Notes: generated by a model from the letters alone, not told the origin. 64,000 bases of DNA from Phyllobacterium bourgognense (GCF_003337575.1 NZ_QPJM01000007.1:62001-126000), one strand, 5' to 3'. Counted from the first letter of the stretch, positions 8,370 to 17,969 are shown. Translations and numbers: made by a program.

Positions 8370-9161
8370 ATGAAAATTACTCGACTATTCGTCGCAGGGA
8401 TTGCCCTGCTCGGCATGACTGTTGCAGCAAATGCCGGAACACTAGACGACATCACCAAGCGCGGCGAACTGCGCGTCGCGGTTCAGACGCAGGGCCCACC
8501 CTTTTCCATGGTCGATGCGGCTGGCAAGCGCACGGGAAGCTCGGTCGAGCTTGCGGAACTGATGGCGAAGGAAATGGGCGTAAAAATCACGTTCCAGGAT
8601 TATGATTGGGACGGTCTGATCCCGGCGCTGCTTTCCGGCAAGGCCGATCTGCTAGTTGCGGATATGACGCCGACGCTGGCACGGGCGATGAAAGTCGCCT
8701 TCACCAAGCCTTTCATGCACACGGGCAGCGCTGTCTTTGCCAAGTCTGACAGCAAATTCGGTACCATGGAGGCTTGCAAGGCCAAGGGCACGAAGATCGC
8801 CGTGCTTCTCGGAGCGACGGGCGAAAAAGTGGCAAAGGAGACTTTCCCCGATGCCGAAATCAAGAGCTACAAGGGCGGCGGCCCGCTCCTGCTCGATGCT
8901 GTCAATAACGGCCAGGCCGATTGCGGCGTAAACGATGTCTCGGCCGTCAAGGGTCAGCAGGCCGCTTATCCAGCCGGCAGCTTCACCATCATGCCGGAAG
9001 TCCTGTCGAAAGAGCCACTGGCTTTCGCCACACGCTATGACGAGCCGGACCTTCTCATCTGGATGAACCTCTTCCTCGATCAGGTCGCTCTCGATGGCCG
9101 TCTGCAGAAGAACCTGGATTACTGGGTCAATTCGGAAGACTGGAAGAAAGACCATCAATAG
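8370..9161 (+). CDS. Polar amino-acid ABC transporter, periplasmic binding protein
   Basis: The 263-residue protein has a Sec signal peptide (about residues 1-22, ending AANAG). A bacterial solute-binding family 3 domain follows: 'GELRVAVQTQGPPFSMVD' at its start, 'DYDWDGLIPALLSGKADLLVADMTPT' and a 'DQVALDGRLQKNLDYW' end. Such proteins capture polar amino acids or related compounds in the periplasm and deliver them to the membrane complex. AGGA ahead of the ATG gives a good ribosome site. First gene of a binding protein/permease/permease/ATPase operon. A strong hairpin follows at 9168-9214, a common way to keep binding-protein transcript in excess. Confidence 0.9.
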   Translation: MKITRLFVAGIALLGMTVAANAGTLDDITKRGELRVAVQTQGPPFSMVDAAGKRTGSSVELAELMAKEMGVKITFQDYDWDGLIPALLSGKADLLVADMTPTLARAMKVAFTKPFMHTGSAVFAKSDSKFGTMEACKAKGTKIAVLLGATGEKVAKETFPDAEIKSYKGGGPLLLDAVNNGQADCGVNDVSAVKGQQAAYPAGSFTIMPEVLSKEPLAFATRYDEPDLLIWMNLFLDQVALDGRLQKNLDYWVNSEDWKKDHQ

Positions 9162-9167
9162 CAGGTT

Positions 9168-9214
9168 CCGGACGGTCTTGCGTGGAGCCAATTCGCTTCA
9201 CGCATGCCGTCCGG
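9168..9214 (+). promoter_or_regulatory. Intercistronic hairpin between binding protein and permease genes
   Basis: CCGGACGG pairs with CCGTCCGG, with an inner TGCGTG/CACGCA extension, followed by CTTTTTG. It can act as a partial terminator or mRNA stabiliser, raising binding-protein expression over the permeases. The 99-base gap it sits in holds no gene. Confidence 0.6.
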
Positions 9215-9260
9215 TGCTTTTTGATCGCGCCTGTTCCGCCGCCTGAGGGATCTTCCCGGC

Positions 9261-9938
9261 ATGCTTGAAAACTTCAGCTTTCGCACCATCGTCGAATATC
9301 TGCCCCTTTTCGGGCAGGGATTTGCTGCGACGCTGTGGCTATCGATCGTTTCATTCGCCGGCGCCCTCGCTGTTGGCATTATCCTGTGTGCGATGAACCT
9401 GCAGCGTTCGCGGCTTTTGCAGCTTCCGGCAAAGATATACATCGATGCGATCCGCGCGACACCTCTGCTGGCGCAGCTTTACTTTCTCTATTTCGGCCTG
9501 CCGCGGCTTGGGGTCGTTCTGCCAGAGCTCTTCGTCGGCATTCTCGCTTTGGCTTTGAACAGTGGCGCCTACATCGCCGAGATCATCCGCGCCGGCATCC
9601 TGTCCATTTCGCGTGGACAAGTGGAGGCCGGTATTGCATCCGGGATGACCTATTCCCAGCGCATGCGCCTGGTGATTCTGCCGCAGGCTATCCGGGTAAC
9701 CATTCCACCGCTGCTTGGCCAAGCCATTGTTTTGGTGAAAGACTCGGCATTGCTGTCGTTGATTTCGGTTGCCGAACTGACGCGGGCGGGCCAATTGCTG
9801 GCGTCGGACAGATTCATGCCCGCTGAAGGCTTCGTCACAACTGCCGCGTGCTATCTCGTCCTCTATTATGGATTGAAGTCACTGGCAGCATTCTCGGCGC
9901 GCTGGCTCGGCGTGCGTCCGATCGGGAGCCGCACATGA
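9261..9938 (+). CDS. Amino-acid ABC transporter permease (first)
   Basis: The 225-residue inner-membrane protein belongs to the HisM/GlnP (His/Glu/Gln/Arg/opine) permease family. It shows the N-terminal 'GFAATLWLSIVSFAGALAVG' helix, a DAIRATPLLAQLYFLYFGLP segment and the EAA-loop region 'GQVEAGIASGMTYSQRMRLVILPQA' that docks to the ATPase. About five helices are expected. The stop overlaps the start of the second permease by four bases (ATGA), which points to translational coupling and a heterodimeric channel. Confidence 0.9.
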   Translation: MLENFSFRTIVEYLPLFGQGFAATLWLSIVSFAGALAVGIILCAMNLQRSRLLQLPAKIYIDAIRATPLLAQLYFLYFGLPRLGVVLPELFVGILALALNSGAYIAEIIRAGILSISRGQVEAGIASGMTYSQRMRLVILPQAIRVTIPPLLGQAIVLVKDSALLSLISVAELTRAGQLLASDRFMPAEGFVTTAACYLVLYYGLKSLAAFSARWLGVRPIGSRT

Positions 9939-10609
9939 TCTGGTTTCAGCTCCAAAGCCTGATGGGCAGCTATCCACTGGCGTTGCGCGGGCTCGGCATG
10001 ACCATTGCCCTGTCTGGAATAAGCCTGGTGCTCGGTACCATCCTTGGCTTTGCGTTCGGTGTCCTACGGACAAGCGGTAGCCGCTTGCTGGATTCTGCGA
10101 TCGGATTGTGGGTCGATTTGATCCGTGGGACGCCGTTTCTCGTCCAGATATTCCTGATCTTCTTCATCCTGCCGGAACTTGGTGTTGAGCTCGATGCCTT
10201 CACCGCGGGCATCATAGCGCTGACCAACCTCGCAGCCTGCTTCATTTGCGAGATCGTCGCAGCCGGTATCCGTTCGGTGCCGACCGGGCAGGTCGAGGCG
10301 GCGCTCGCGTCCGGCTTGTCGCAATGGCAGCGGATGCGTCAGGTGGTGCTGCCGCAAGCGATGCGTGTCTCCCTGCCGCCGCTCGTGGGCCAGTACGTGC
10401 TTCTCATCAAGGATTCGTCCGTCGTTTCCGCCATCGGCCTGACCGATCTTACCCGGGTCGGCTGGCTGGTGGTTCAGCGGGTACCCAACGGGTTGCTCGT
10501 GTTCGCCATTGTCGGCATCGGCTATTTTGCGGTGTGCTATCCGCTCATCCTGCTCGCCCGCCGCCTCGAGCGACGCATGAGCGCCGCCCATGGCGAGGTG
10601 CAATTGTGA
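9935..10609 (+). CDS. Amino-acid ABC transporter permease (second)
   Basis: The 224-residue paralogue of the preceding permease starts at the ATG overlapping its stop codon; a longer in-frame start at 9848 is inside the upstream gene and is not credible. Motifs include '[17 protein letters not shown]', '[20 protein letters not shown]' and the EAA loop '[25 protein letters not shown]'. It should pair with the first permease as a heterodimer in the inner membrane. Confidence 0.9.
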   Translation: MIWFQLQSLMGSYPLALRGLGMTIALSGISLVLGTILGFAFGVLRTSGSRLLDSAIGLWVDLIRGTPFLVQIFLIFFILPELGVELDAFTAGIIALTNLAACFICEIVAAGIRSVPTGQVEAALASGLSQWQRMRQVVLPQAMRVSLPPLVGQYVLLIKDSSVVSAIGLTDLTRVGWLVVQRVPNGLLVFAIVGIGYFAVCYPLILLARRLERRMSAAHGEVQL

Positions 10610-10637
10610 CGCGCTCAATCAACAAAGGCAGCAAGAT

Positions 10638-11366
10638 ATGATCGAGTTTCGCGGCGTCAACAAATGGTTCGGTGCGCTCCATGTTCTCAAGGATATCACG
10701 CTCAGTGTCGAGCCGCGCGAAGTCGTCGTCGTGTGCGGACCCAGCGGCTCGGGCAAAAGCACGCTGATCCGCTGCATCAATGGCCTTGAGACGATCAAGG
10801 ACGGCGACCTTGTCGTCGATGGACAGCGTCTCGGCGACCGCGCCACCAACATGACCGAACTGCGTACCGAGATCGGCTTCGTCTTCCAGGCTTTCAATCT
10901 CTATCCGCACAAGACGGCGCTCGAAAACGTCACGCTCGCACCTATCCATGTGAGGAAAATCGCTCGCGCCGAGGCCGAGGCGTCGGGCCGCGAGATGCTG
11001 GCGAAAGTCGGGCTCGCCGATAAGTTCAATGCTTATCCTTCCGAGCTGTCCGGTGGTCAGCAGCAGCGCGTTGCTATTGCGCGTTGCCTGTGCATGCGCC
11101 CGAAAATCATGCTTTTCGATGAGCCCACTTCAGCCCTCGATCCCGAGATGATCAGTGAGGTACTTGACGTGATGGTCGGTGTTGCCGAAGAACGCATGAC
11201 CATGATGGTGGTGACGCATGAGATGGGTTTTGCCCGCAAAGTGGCGCAGCGGGTTGTATTCATGGATGCGGGAGCCGTCGTTGAGACCGGCACGCCCGAA
11301 GAGTTTTTCTCCGATCCAAAGACCGATCGAAGCCGCGCGTTTCTGAGCAAGATCCTGCGGCATTGA
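10638..11366 (+). CDS. Amino-acid ABC transporter ATPase
   Basis: The start is the ATG at 10638; the frame is open earlier but that part is the intergenic spacer. The 242-residue protein carries Walker [18 protein letters not shown]-loop [17 protein letters not shown], signature [15 protein letters not shown], Walker [13 protein letters not shown] and H-loop VVTHEMGFA. The 'NLYPHKT' form of the Q-loop region is typical of polar amino-acid ATPases (GlnQ/HisP type). Last gene of the operon; a bidirectional terminator follows. Confidence 0.93.
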   Translation: MIEFRGVNKWFGALHVLKDITLSVEPREVVVVCGPSGSGKSTLIRCINGLETIKDGDLVVDGQRLGDRATNMTELRTEIGFVFQAFNLYPHKTALENVTLAPIHVRKIARAEAEASGREMLAKVGLADKFNAYPSELSGGQQQRVAIARCLCMRPKIMLFDEPTSALDPEMISEVLDVMVGVAEERMTMMVVTHEMGFARKVAQRVVFMDAGAVVETGTPEEFFSDPKTDRSRAFLSKILRH

Positions 11367-11382
11367 CTGTGCCTGTCTGTGA

Positions 11383-11411
11383 AAGAGCCGAGGGATCAAC
11401 CCCCGGCTCTT
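11383..11411. terminator. Bidirectional terminator between convergent genes
   Basis: AAGAGCCG pairs with CGGCTCTT with an inner GGG/CCC. The A-run on one side and T on the other let it serve both the ABC operon and the convergent SDR gene ending at 11422. Confidence 0.7.
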
Positions 11412-11421
11412 ATCGCCGAAA

Positions 11422-12162
11422 TCAGGCGACACCGCCATTGGCGCGCAGGACCTGGCCATTGACCCAGCCGCCGTCAGGGCCAACGAGGAACGAGACCACG
11501 CCGACGATATCACTGGGCTGACCAAGACGTTCGAGTGGCGGCGCCTTGGCAGCCATCGCGACCACTTCCTCGCTTTTGCCCTTGAGGTAGAGGTCGGTGG
11601 CGATCGGTCCGGGAGCCACCGCGTTAACGGTGATGTTCCTGCCACGCAGCTCTTTGGAAAACACATGCGTGAAAGCTTCGACCGCTGCTTTGGTGGCATT
11701 GTACAAAGCATAGCCTGGCATCTTGAGACCAAGGCTCGTCGACGAAAAGTTGACGATCCGTCCCCCATCCCTCAAACGCTTGCCAGCTTCACGTAACGTG
11801 TTGAAAGTACCCTTGGTGTTGATGGCGAAGTGGCGATCAAATTCTTCATCGCTCGTGTCAGCCAGCGGGATCGTCTTCAGGACGCCGGCATTGTTGATGA
11901 GGACGTCTACACCCCCGAAAGCTGCCTCAGCGGAATCGAACATACGCCGCACTGCGGCTGCATCAGCGACATTCGCCTGTGCAGTCACCGCCTTGCCACC
12001 GCTGGCCTCGATCTTGTCAACCAGATCCTGGGCTTCCTTTGCGCTACCGGCATAGTTGACGACGACGGTAAAGCCATCACTGGCCAGCCGTTCTGCGATT
12101 GCTGCGCCAATACCGCGCGATGCGCCGGTGACGATTGCAACCTTGTTTGTCTGTTGAGTCAT
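11422..12162 (-). CDS. Short-chain dehydrogenase/reductase (SDR)
   Basis: The 246-residue classical SDR starts at the ATG at 12162 behind an AGAGG ribosome site. NAD(P)-binding motif TGASRGIG lies near residue 11, the NNAG motif near 88, the catalytic Ser near 140 ('VNFSSTS'), and YxxxK as 'YNATKAA' near 153. It closely resembles 3-oxoacyl-ACP-reductase-like or glucose-dehydrogenase-like SDRs; the substrate is unknown. Divergent from a LysR-family regulator 170 bases away, a layout in which the regulator commonly controls the SDR. Confidence 0.88.
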   Translation of the reverse strand: MTQQTNKVAIVTGASRGIGAAIAERLASDGFTVVVNYAGSAKEAQDLVDKIEASGGKAVTAQANVADAAAVRRMFDSAEAAFGGVDVLINNAGVLKTIPLADTSDEEFDRHFAINTKGTFNTLREAGKRLRDGGRIVNFSSTSLGLKMPGYALYNATKAAVEAFTHVFSKELRGRNITVNAVAPGPIATDLYLKGKSEEVVAMAAKAPPLERLGQPSDIVGVVSFLVGPDGGWVNGQVLRANGGVA

Positions 12163-12332
12163 GGTCTTGATCCTCTGTGGACTGTTCAATGACGAAACAA
12201 TGCATCATTGCAAAGCGCGGATAATCACCCGTTTCTCGGCATCACTATTCGGAAAAATCGAACAATAACTTGCAAAGCGAACACTGGCATTTGATGATGC
12301 GATCAACCCTTGATCCAATCGGAACTTGCCAA

Positions 12333-13232
12333 ATGGACAGATTTGAAGCGATGCGCGTCTTCGTCCGGGTGGTCGAACGGCGCAGTTTCACGCTCGCCGC
12401 CAACGATCTTGGCCTGCCGCGCTCGACCGTGACCGACGCGGTGAAACAGCTGGAAGCGCGGCTCGGTGTGCGGCTGCTGGAACGGACCACACGGCAGGTC
12501 AGTCCGACCCTTGACGGCGAGGCTCACCACCGGCGATGCGTCTCGATCGTCGCCGATCTCGAGGATGCGGAAGGGGCGTTCGGCGCGGCAAGGCCCAAGG
12601 GTTTGCTGCGCGTCGAGGTTCAGGGCACGCTGGCGCGGCACTTCCTGTTACCGGGTCTGCCGACCTTTTTCGAGAAATATCCCGATATTGAAATCAGCAT
12701 GAGCGAGGGCGAACGGTGGATCGACCTGATCCGCGAGGGCGTCGATTGCGTGCTGCGGTTCGGTATCCTGCCGGACAGCGACATGATCGCGCGGCGCGTC
12801 GCGACGCTGGAGCGATTGACATGTGCGGCACCCGCCTACCTCGACCGTTTCGGCACGCCGGCAAGCTGGGATGCGCTGGATGGCCATCGCATGATCGGGC
12901 TCCGGTCGCTGACGACGGGTGTCGTGCGGCCACTGGATTTCATGATCGGCGAGCGACTGGAAAATGTGACGCTACCGACAACGATCTCTGTGACTGGCAC
13001 AGAGAGCTACCTTGCAACTGCACGACTGGGGCTCGGTCTCGTTCAGGTGCCGCGCTTCCACGCCGCTGATGATCTTGCACGAGGCACACTTGTACAGCTT
13101 CTGCCCGATTGTCCGCCACGCCCGATGCCGGTCTCCCTGCTCTATCCCCGCAATCGTCAACTTTCACCACGCGTTCGGGTGTTTCTGGATTGGGTGGCGC
13201 AGGAGGTGGCATCGAAAAATGCCAGGACTTGA
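12333..13232 (+). CDS. LysR family transcriptional regulator
   Basis: The 299-residue protein has an N-terminal LysR winged HTH ('MRVFVRVVERRSFTLAANDLGLPRSTVTDAVKQLE') and a substrate-binding domain from residue ~90, belonging to the CrgA/AaeR-like group by its 'GEAHHRRCVSIVADLEDAE' linker. Start ATG at 12333 gives the usual 'MDRFEAM' opening; upstream codons are spacer. Its divergent neighbour is an SDR, whose promoter shares the 170-base gap; that gene is the probable target. Confidence 0.9.
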   Translation: MDRFEAMRVFVRVVERRSFTLAANDLGLPRSTVTDAVKQLEARLGVRLLERTTRQVSPTLDGEAHHRRCVSIVADLEDAEGAFGAARPKGLLRVEVQGTLARHFLLPGLPTFFEKYPDIEISMSEGERWIDLIREGVDCVLRFGILPDSDMIARRVATLERLTCAAPAYLDRFGTPASWDALDGHRMIGLRSLTTGVVRPLDFMIGERLENVTLPTTISVTGTESYLATARLGLGLVQVPRFHAADDLARGTLVQLLPDCPPRPMPVSLLYPRNRQLSPRVRVFLDWVAQEVASKNART

Positions 13233-13295
13233 ACGTTCGGCACGACCAAATATCCTGCATACGTTGAGAATCATAATAATTTCGTGCCAATAGGT

Positions 13296-13853
13296 ATGGC
13301 GTCCAGCAACGCGTCAACAGAAAGCAAAGCCGTGGAATTCCTGCACACCGGCATTACATTCCTGGAACCGTACATCCAGCAATATGGGCTCTATGCGATC
13401 TTCGTCATCATATACCTGGAATCCTTCGGCGCTCCGCTTCCCGGCGAAAGTGCGCTTGTCGCATCGTCGCTTCTCGCGGTGCGCGGCGATCTCTCCGTAA
13501 CCGACCTGTTTTTCACCGTCTGGATTGCCGCCGTGCTCGGCGACGGTACCGGCTATGCTATCGGGCATTTCGGCGGACGGCCCCTGCTGAAGCGATATGG
13601 CTGGCTCGTCAAACTCACCCCAGAACGGCTGGAAAAGCTGGAAGACCTATTCCGGCGCCGCGGACCGATCATCGTTGTCGGCGCACGCTTTGTCGTTGTG
13701 CTGCGGCAATTGAATGGATTGGTTGCCGGCTCGGTCGGGATGCCGTGGCACAGTTTCTTCCTCGCCAACCTCCTTGGAGCTGCACTCTGGGCGGCCGTCT
13801 GGAGCTTTGGTCCCTACTATTTCGGCGGATTATTCCACGAGTACTGGCGCTAA
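13296..13853 (+). CDS. DedA family membrane protein
   Basis: About 185 residues with four or five predicted helices. The DedA/SNARE-associated (VTT) signature is present: 'YLESFGAPLPGESALVASSLLA', 'GDGTGYAIGHFGGRPLLKRYGW' and 'ARFVVVLRQLNGLVAGSVGMPWHSF'. DedA proteins are inner-membrane transporters, some acting as undecaprenyl-phosphate or phosphatidyl-lipid flippases and important for envelope integrity. A GTG at 13284 could be used instead of the ATG. Tail-to-tail with the epimerase gene, two bases apart. Confidence 0.87.
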   Translation: MASSNASTESKAVEFLHTGITFLEPYIQQYGLYAIFVIIYLESFGAPLPGESALVASSLLAVRGDLSVTDLFFTVWIAAVLGDGTGYAIGHFGGRPLLKRYGWLVKLTPERLEKLEDLFRRRGPIIVVGARFVVVLRQLNGLVAGSVGMPWHSFFLANLLGAALWAAVWSFGPYYFGGLFHEYWR

Positions 13854-13855
13854 AA

Positions 13856-14752
13856 TCACTTCTGCGGCACATACTTGCGCCAGTCGTGCTCCTCGCGGAA
13901 ACCCAGCACCTCGCGCGTCTTGCGATTGGAGAGCGGTGCTTCGAATTCGCCGAGCTCGCGCCGGATCGGTGTGCCGGGACAATATTTCTCGAGAAATTCC
14001 CGCGTTGGAAGCTTCGCGGTGATCGTGTCATTGACGGCATTGAATACCTGGAAGCCAAGGCCGTCCTTGCGGATTGCAAGATCGACGATCTGCCCAAGGT
14101 CGCGCGCATCGATGTAACTCCACGCGTTGCGTTTGCGCGACATCGGGTCGGCGAGGAATGCGGGAAACCGGTCGTACTCGTGCGGTTCGATGACATTGCC
14201 GATGCGCAGAGCGTAGATATCGGCGCCATAACGCATGGCAAAGGCGCGCGCGGTCTTCTCGTTCAGCACCTTGGAAAGCCCGTAGCTGTCCATCGGGTCG
14301 GTATCGTAATCTTCCTCAAGCGGGAAATGATGGAAATCCTTGTCGCCTTCGGCAAAGCAGACGCCATAGGTCGTCTCGCTCGACGCGACGATGACCTTCT
14401 TGATCCCAAGCTTCACCGCGGCCTCGATGACATTATAGGTCCCGATCGTATTGATGCGGAACGTCTCGTTGTCCGGTTTGATCAACACACGAGGCACCGC
14501 TGCAAAATGCACGACTGCATCGATCGGAGCCGGACCCTTGCCGGTCTCGTAGCCCTCGAAACCAAAGTGGCTGGATAGTACGTCGAACATCTGGCCGCTG
14601 TCGGCAATATCGGCATTGATGGTGTTGACGCCGGGATAATCCAGCGGGGCGAGATCGACATTCAGGACCTCGTAACCCTTGTCGACGAGATAAGGAACCA
14701 CGTGACGGCCGGCTTTACCGGTACCGCCTGTGAATACGATCCGCTTCTTCAT
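13856..14752 (-). CDS. NAD-dependent epimerase/dehydratase of a sugar-uptake operon
   Basis: The 298-residue extended SDR starts at 14752 behind AAGGAG. The Rossmann glycine motif is TGGTGKAG (residues ~7-14). 'VVHFAAVPR' follows, then the catalytic Ser region 'IVASSETTYG' and Y-x3-K as 'YGLSKVLNEK'. It is related to UDP-sugar epimerases and uronate dehydrogenases, but the sugar is not decided by sequence. It is the third gene of an operon with a sugar ABC permease and ATPase, so it probably oxidises or epimerises the imported sugar or its derivative. Confidence 0.85.
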   Translation of the reverse strand: MKKRIVFTGGTGKAGRHVVPYLVDKGYEVLNVDLAPLDYPGVNTINADIADSGQMFDVLSSHFGFEGYETGKGPAPIDAVVHFAAVPRVLIKPDNETFRINTIGTYNVIEAAVKLGIKKVIVASSETTYGVCFAEGDKDFHHFPLEEDYDTDPMDSYGLSKVLNEKTARAFAMRYGADIYALRIGNVIEPHEYDRFPAFLADPMSRKRNAWSYIDARDLGQIVDLAIRKDGLGFQVFNAVNDTITAKLPTREFLEKYCPGTPIRRELGEFEAPLSNRKTREVLGFREEHDWRKYVPQK

Positions 14753-14776
14753 TTTTGCATTCTCCTTAGGACTCAA

Positions 14777-15775
14777 TCATTCACTCTGGCGGAATTTGCG
14801 AATCCGGTCGAACAGCACCGCGAACAGGATGGCGCCGCCAATGAAACAGCCTTGCCAGAAGGCATTGATGCCAAGCAATCCAAGACTGTTGCGGATCACC
14901 TCGATCAATGCCGCACCAACGATTGCCCCGAGGGCCGTGCCGACACCGCCTGCGAGAGCCGCACCGCCGATGACGGCTGCGGCAATAACCTGCAATTCGA
15001 GGCCGGTGCCGATATTGGTGGTGATCGCACCAAGCCAGCCGGTCTGGATAATCCCGGCAATACCTGCGGAAAGCGACGAGATCATATAGACCGCCACCTT
15101 GATCTGGCGAACCGGCACGCCGGTAAGGATCGCCGCATGCTCATTGCCGCCAATGGCATAAATGTACCGTCCGAACCTCGTCCAACGCAAGATAAAGCCG
15201 GTAAGCAAGGCCAGCACGACCATGTAAACCACGGGGTTTGCGATACCGAAGAACCATGCACCGCCGCCAAGCGCCAGGAGCTTGTCATGGTCTGGCCCGA
15301 ACTGGAAAACCACCGTATTGCCCGACGCGACCATGGCCAGACTGCGTGCGATCGACAGCGTCGCGAGCGTTACAACGAATGACGGCATGCCTATATAGGC
15401 AATAAGCACACCATGACATGCGCCGATGACCAGAGCTGTAGCGATGGAAGCTGCTATACCGACCTCGATACTGTAACCGGCATGCATGACGACGCCGAGT
15501 ATCATGCTGCAAAGACAAAGAACCGAGCCAACGGACAGATCGATGCCGCCTGTGATGATGACCAGCGTCATGCCAAGCGCGATGATCGCGACGAAGGTGA
15601 CGTTTCGAGTGATGTTGTAGAGGTTTTTGGAGGTCGCGAAGGAATCAGTCGCGAACGACAAAAAGATGCACGCAAGAATGACGGCGACCAAAACCCAGAA
15701 AGTCTGGCTGCTCAGTTTTTCCGCAAGCCAGCTCTGCTGCTTGTGCGCAATGGTCTGGTCAAGTGTAATTGCCAT
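14777..15775 (-). CDS. Sugar ABC transporter permease (RbsC/FrcC type)
   Basis: The 332-residue inner-membrane protein belongs to the BPD_transp_2 family. Visible signatures include 'NVTFVAIIALGMTLVIITGGIDLSVGS', 'ILTGVPVRQIKVAVYMISSLSAGIAGII' and 'AAVIGGAALAGGVGTALGAIVGA'. About eight to ten helices. It forms the channel of a ribose/fructose-type importer with the downstream epimerase, the upstream ATPase (41-base gap) and the divergently encoded binding protein at 16942. Confidence 0.9.
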   Translation of the reverse strand: MAITLDQTIAHKQQSWLAEKLSSQTFWVLVAVILACIFLSFATDSFATSKNLYNITRNVTFVAIIALGMTLVIITGGIDLSVGSVLCLCSMILGVVMHAGYSIEVGIAASIATALVIGACHGVLIAYIGMPSFVVTLATLSIARSLAMVASGNTVVFQFGPDHDKLLALGGGAWFFGIANPVVYMVVLALLTGFILRWTRFGRYIYAIGGNEHAAILTGVPVRQIKVAVYMISSLSAGIAGIIQTGWLGAITTNIGTGLELQVIAAAVIGGAALAGGVGTALGAIVGAALIEVIRNSLGLLGINAFWQGCFIGGAILFAVLFDRIRKFRQSE

Positions 15776-15816
15776 ATCGACCTTCTATCTATCTCTTAGC
15801 TTTGCCGACATGTCGG

Positions 15817-16560
15817 CTACGCAACCTGTTCGATGGCGCCGGTGATGAGGCCGGTGACTTCTTCGGGCGAACTCGCCGCAATCCGCTTGTCGGCAACCTT
15901 GCGCCCCCGCCGCATGACGATGACCCGGTCGGCGACATCGAAAACATCCGGCATGCGGTGGCTGATGAGCACAACGGCAATACCCTGATCACGCAGGTGG
16001 CGTATCAAATTCAGAACCTCGGCAACCTGACGCACGGAGATCGCCGCCGTCGGTTCGTCCATGAGCACGATCTTCGCCTCGGAAAGCCTCGTCCTTGCAA
16101 TCGCCACCGCCTGCCGCTGCCCGCCGGACATCTGCTTGACGAGGTCGCGAGGGCGGGTCTCGGATTTCAGCTCGGCGAAAATCTGTCCGGCGCGTTTATA
16201 CATCGACGCGTAGTCGAGGATGCGGAAAGGCCCGACGCCGCGGCGAATCTCGCGACCAAGGAAGACATTTGCCGCGGCGGTCAGGTTATCGCAGAGCGCC
16301 AGATCCTGGTGAACGATCTCGATGCCGTGACGGCGCGCTTCTACCGGCTTGTTGAGGACCAACTCGGCGCCATCCATGCGCATGGTGCCATGGCTCGGGC
16401 TGAAATTGCCTGCAATCATTTTGACGAGCGTCGATTTACCCGCGCCATTGTCGCCCATGAGGCCAACGACTTCGCCGGCCTCGATGGAAAATGAAACATC
16501 GTTGACAGCCTGAATGGCGCCGAAATGTTTTGAAATGTTGGTGAGTTCCAGAACTGCCAC
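15817..16560 (-). CDS. Sugar ABC transporter ATPase (single-domain, FrcA type)
   Basis: The start chosen is GTG at 16560, behind GGGAGG; the frame is open further upstream but that stretch is not conserved-looking. The 247-residue protein has Walker A GDNGAGKSTLVK, signature MSGGQRQAVAIAR, Walker B IVLMDEPTAAI and H-loop ISHRMPDVF. It has only one ATPase domain, unlike the double RbsA/AraG type, and so resembles FrcA of the rhizobial fructose transporter. 'HGIEIVHQDLALCDNLTAAANVFLG' is characteristic of sugar importers of this class. Confidence 0.9.
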   Translation of the reverse strand: MAVLELTNISKHFGAIQAVNDVSFSIEAGEVVGLMGDNGAGKSTLVKMIAGNFSPSHGTMRMDGAELVLNKPVEARRHGIEIVHQDLALCDNLTAAANVFLGREIRRGVGPFRILDYASMYKRAGQIFAELKSETRPRDLVKQMSGGQRQAVAIARTRLSEAKIVLMDEPTAAISVRQVAEVLNLIRHLRDQGIAVVLISHRMPDVFDVADRVIVMRRGRKVADKRIAASSPEEVTGLITGAIEQVA

Positions 16561-16941
16561 CAGCTGTATGCCTCCCGTGCATTTTGGTCGCACCGCCAAA
16601 TGTTCCCTTGGAACACGAGGCTTTTTGCGATCCCGCCCTCCCCTCCCAGGAAGAGCCGTGAGGGGCATTTACGCAAACGCGGCGTGGGGCGTCAATCGGC
16701 TTTCGGCCGATTCCGGTCACCATCTACACCAAAAGTCGTTTTATATGATAAATACCCATTGACGGACGAACTTTGCCAATATTAGCTGGTGTCTGGAGGA
16801 ATACCTTTGTCTGTAACGCAACGGATAAAGTTGGAGGGGGTTCGGGATAAAGCAGGTTTAGCACCCGCGGTCGCTCATCCGATCAGCGGTTGAGACTGAA
16901 TGGCGGGCATTTCATGTCCGTTTGTTTCCAGGGAGGAATAA
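16561..16941. promoter_or_regulatory. Divergent promoter region of the sugar transporter
   Basis: A 381-base gap between the ATPase gene and the binding-protein gene, with no coding signal. It holds a small hairpin (AATCGGC...GCCGATT, near 16694-16712), an A/T-rich stretch near 16735-16785 that could host a promoter, and GGAGG ahead of the binding-protein ATG. Both halves of the transporter must be transcribed from here. No operator could be assigned by eye. Confidence 0.5.
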
Positions 16942-17931
16942 ATGAGAAAGTCACTATTGTTAGTCGCCGCGGCTGCCCTCGCACTTGGTGCGGGACCTGC
17001 TCTGGCAAAAAAACAGCTCGTCATCGTCGTAAAAGGTCTCGACAATCCGTTTTTCGAGGCAATCAATCAAGGTTGCCAGAAGTGGAACAGCGAGAATGCG
17101 AGTTCGGAGTATGAATGCTTCTACACCGGTCCCGCATCGACATCGGATGAAGCCGGCGAAGCTCAGATCGTCCAGGACATGCTCGGCAAGGCCGATACGG
17201 CCGCGATCGCGATCTCGCCTTCGAACGCCAAGCTGATTGCCCAGACGATCAAGACGGCCAATCCATCGGTCCCCGTGATGACGCTAGACGCTGATCTTGC
17301 CGCTGAAGATGCCGCGTTGCGCAAGACCTATCTTGGAACAGACAACTATCTGATGGGCTTCAAGATTGGCGAATATATCAAGAAGGGCAAGCCGAATGGC
17401 GGCACGATCTGCACGATCGAGGGCAATACCGGCGCCGACAACATTCTTCGCCGGGCGCAAGGCATGCGCGATGCGCTGACTGGTCAGAAGGGCTTGGCCG
17501 CACTCAAGGGCGAAGGCGGCTGGACGGAGGTTCCGGGCTGCCCTGTCTTCACCAATGACGACGGCGCCAAGGGCGTTCAGGCGATGACCGACATCCTTGC
17601 GGCCAATCCGAAGCTCGACGCCTTCGGGATCATGGGCGGCTGGCCGCTGTTCGGCGCCCCACAGCCTTACCGTGACCTGTTTGGTCCCTACAAGGAAAAG
17701 ATCGCCAGCAATGAATTCGTCATCGGCGCTGCCGATACGATCGGCGATGAAGTGGCCATTGCCGGCGAAGGCCTTGTTACCGCACTCGTCGGTCAGCGGC
17801 CCTTCGAGATGGGCTATAAGGCACCTTCCGTCATGATCGACCTGATCGAAGGCAAGCCCGTTGAAGATCCGGTCTTTACCGGTCTCGACGAATGCACCAA
17901 GGATACGGTTGCGACCTGCATCCAGAAGTAA
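16942..17931 (+). CDS. Sugar ABC transporter, periplasmic binding protein
   Basis: The 329-residue protein has a Sec signal peptide (residues 1-22, 'ALGAGPALAKK') and a type-1 periplasmic binding (ribose/LacI) fold. It opens with 'QLVIVVKGLDNPFFEAINQGCQKW' and has the hinge-facing motif 'AIAISPSNAKLIAQTI'. Two cysteine pairs in the mature protein may form disulfides. It should bind a monosaccharide or sugar alcohol and feed the divergently encoded permease and ATPase. The related frc system binds fructose, but residues that would fix the ligand cannot be judged by eye. A terminator hairpin follows at 17943. Confidence 0.9.
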   Translation: MRKSLLLVAAAALALGAGPALAKKQLVIVVKGLDNPFFEAINQGCQKWNSENASSEYECFYTGPASTSDEAGEAQIVQDMLGKADTAAIAISPSNAKLIAQTIKTANPSVPVMTLDADLAAEDAALRKTYLGTDNYLMGFKIGEYIKKGKPNGGTICTIEGNTGADNILRRAQGMRDALTGQKGLAALKGEGGWTEVPGCPVFTNDDGAKGVQAMTDILAANPKLDAFGIMGGWPLFGAPQPYRDLFGPYKEKIASNEFVIGAADTIGDEVAIAGEGLVTALVGQRPFEMGYKAPSVMIDLIEGKPVEDPVFTGLDECTKDTVATCIQK

Positions 17932-17942
17932 GTCTAACAATT

Positions 17943-17969
17943 GGGAGCGCCCGGCAAAAGGGCGCTTCC
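17943..17969. terminator. Terminator between convergent genes
   Basis: GGGAGCGCCC pairs with GGGCGCTTCC (one G-T pair) around a short loop. It fills the 43-base gap between the sugar-binding-protein gene and the convergent dienelactone-hydrolase gene. Confidence 0.65.
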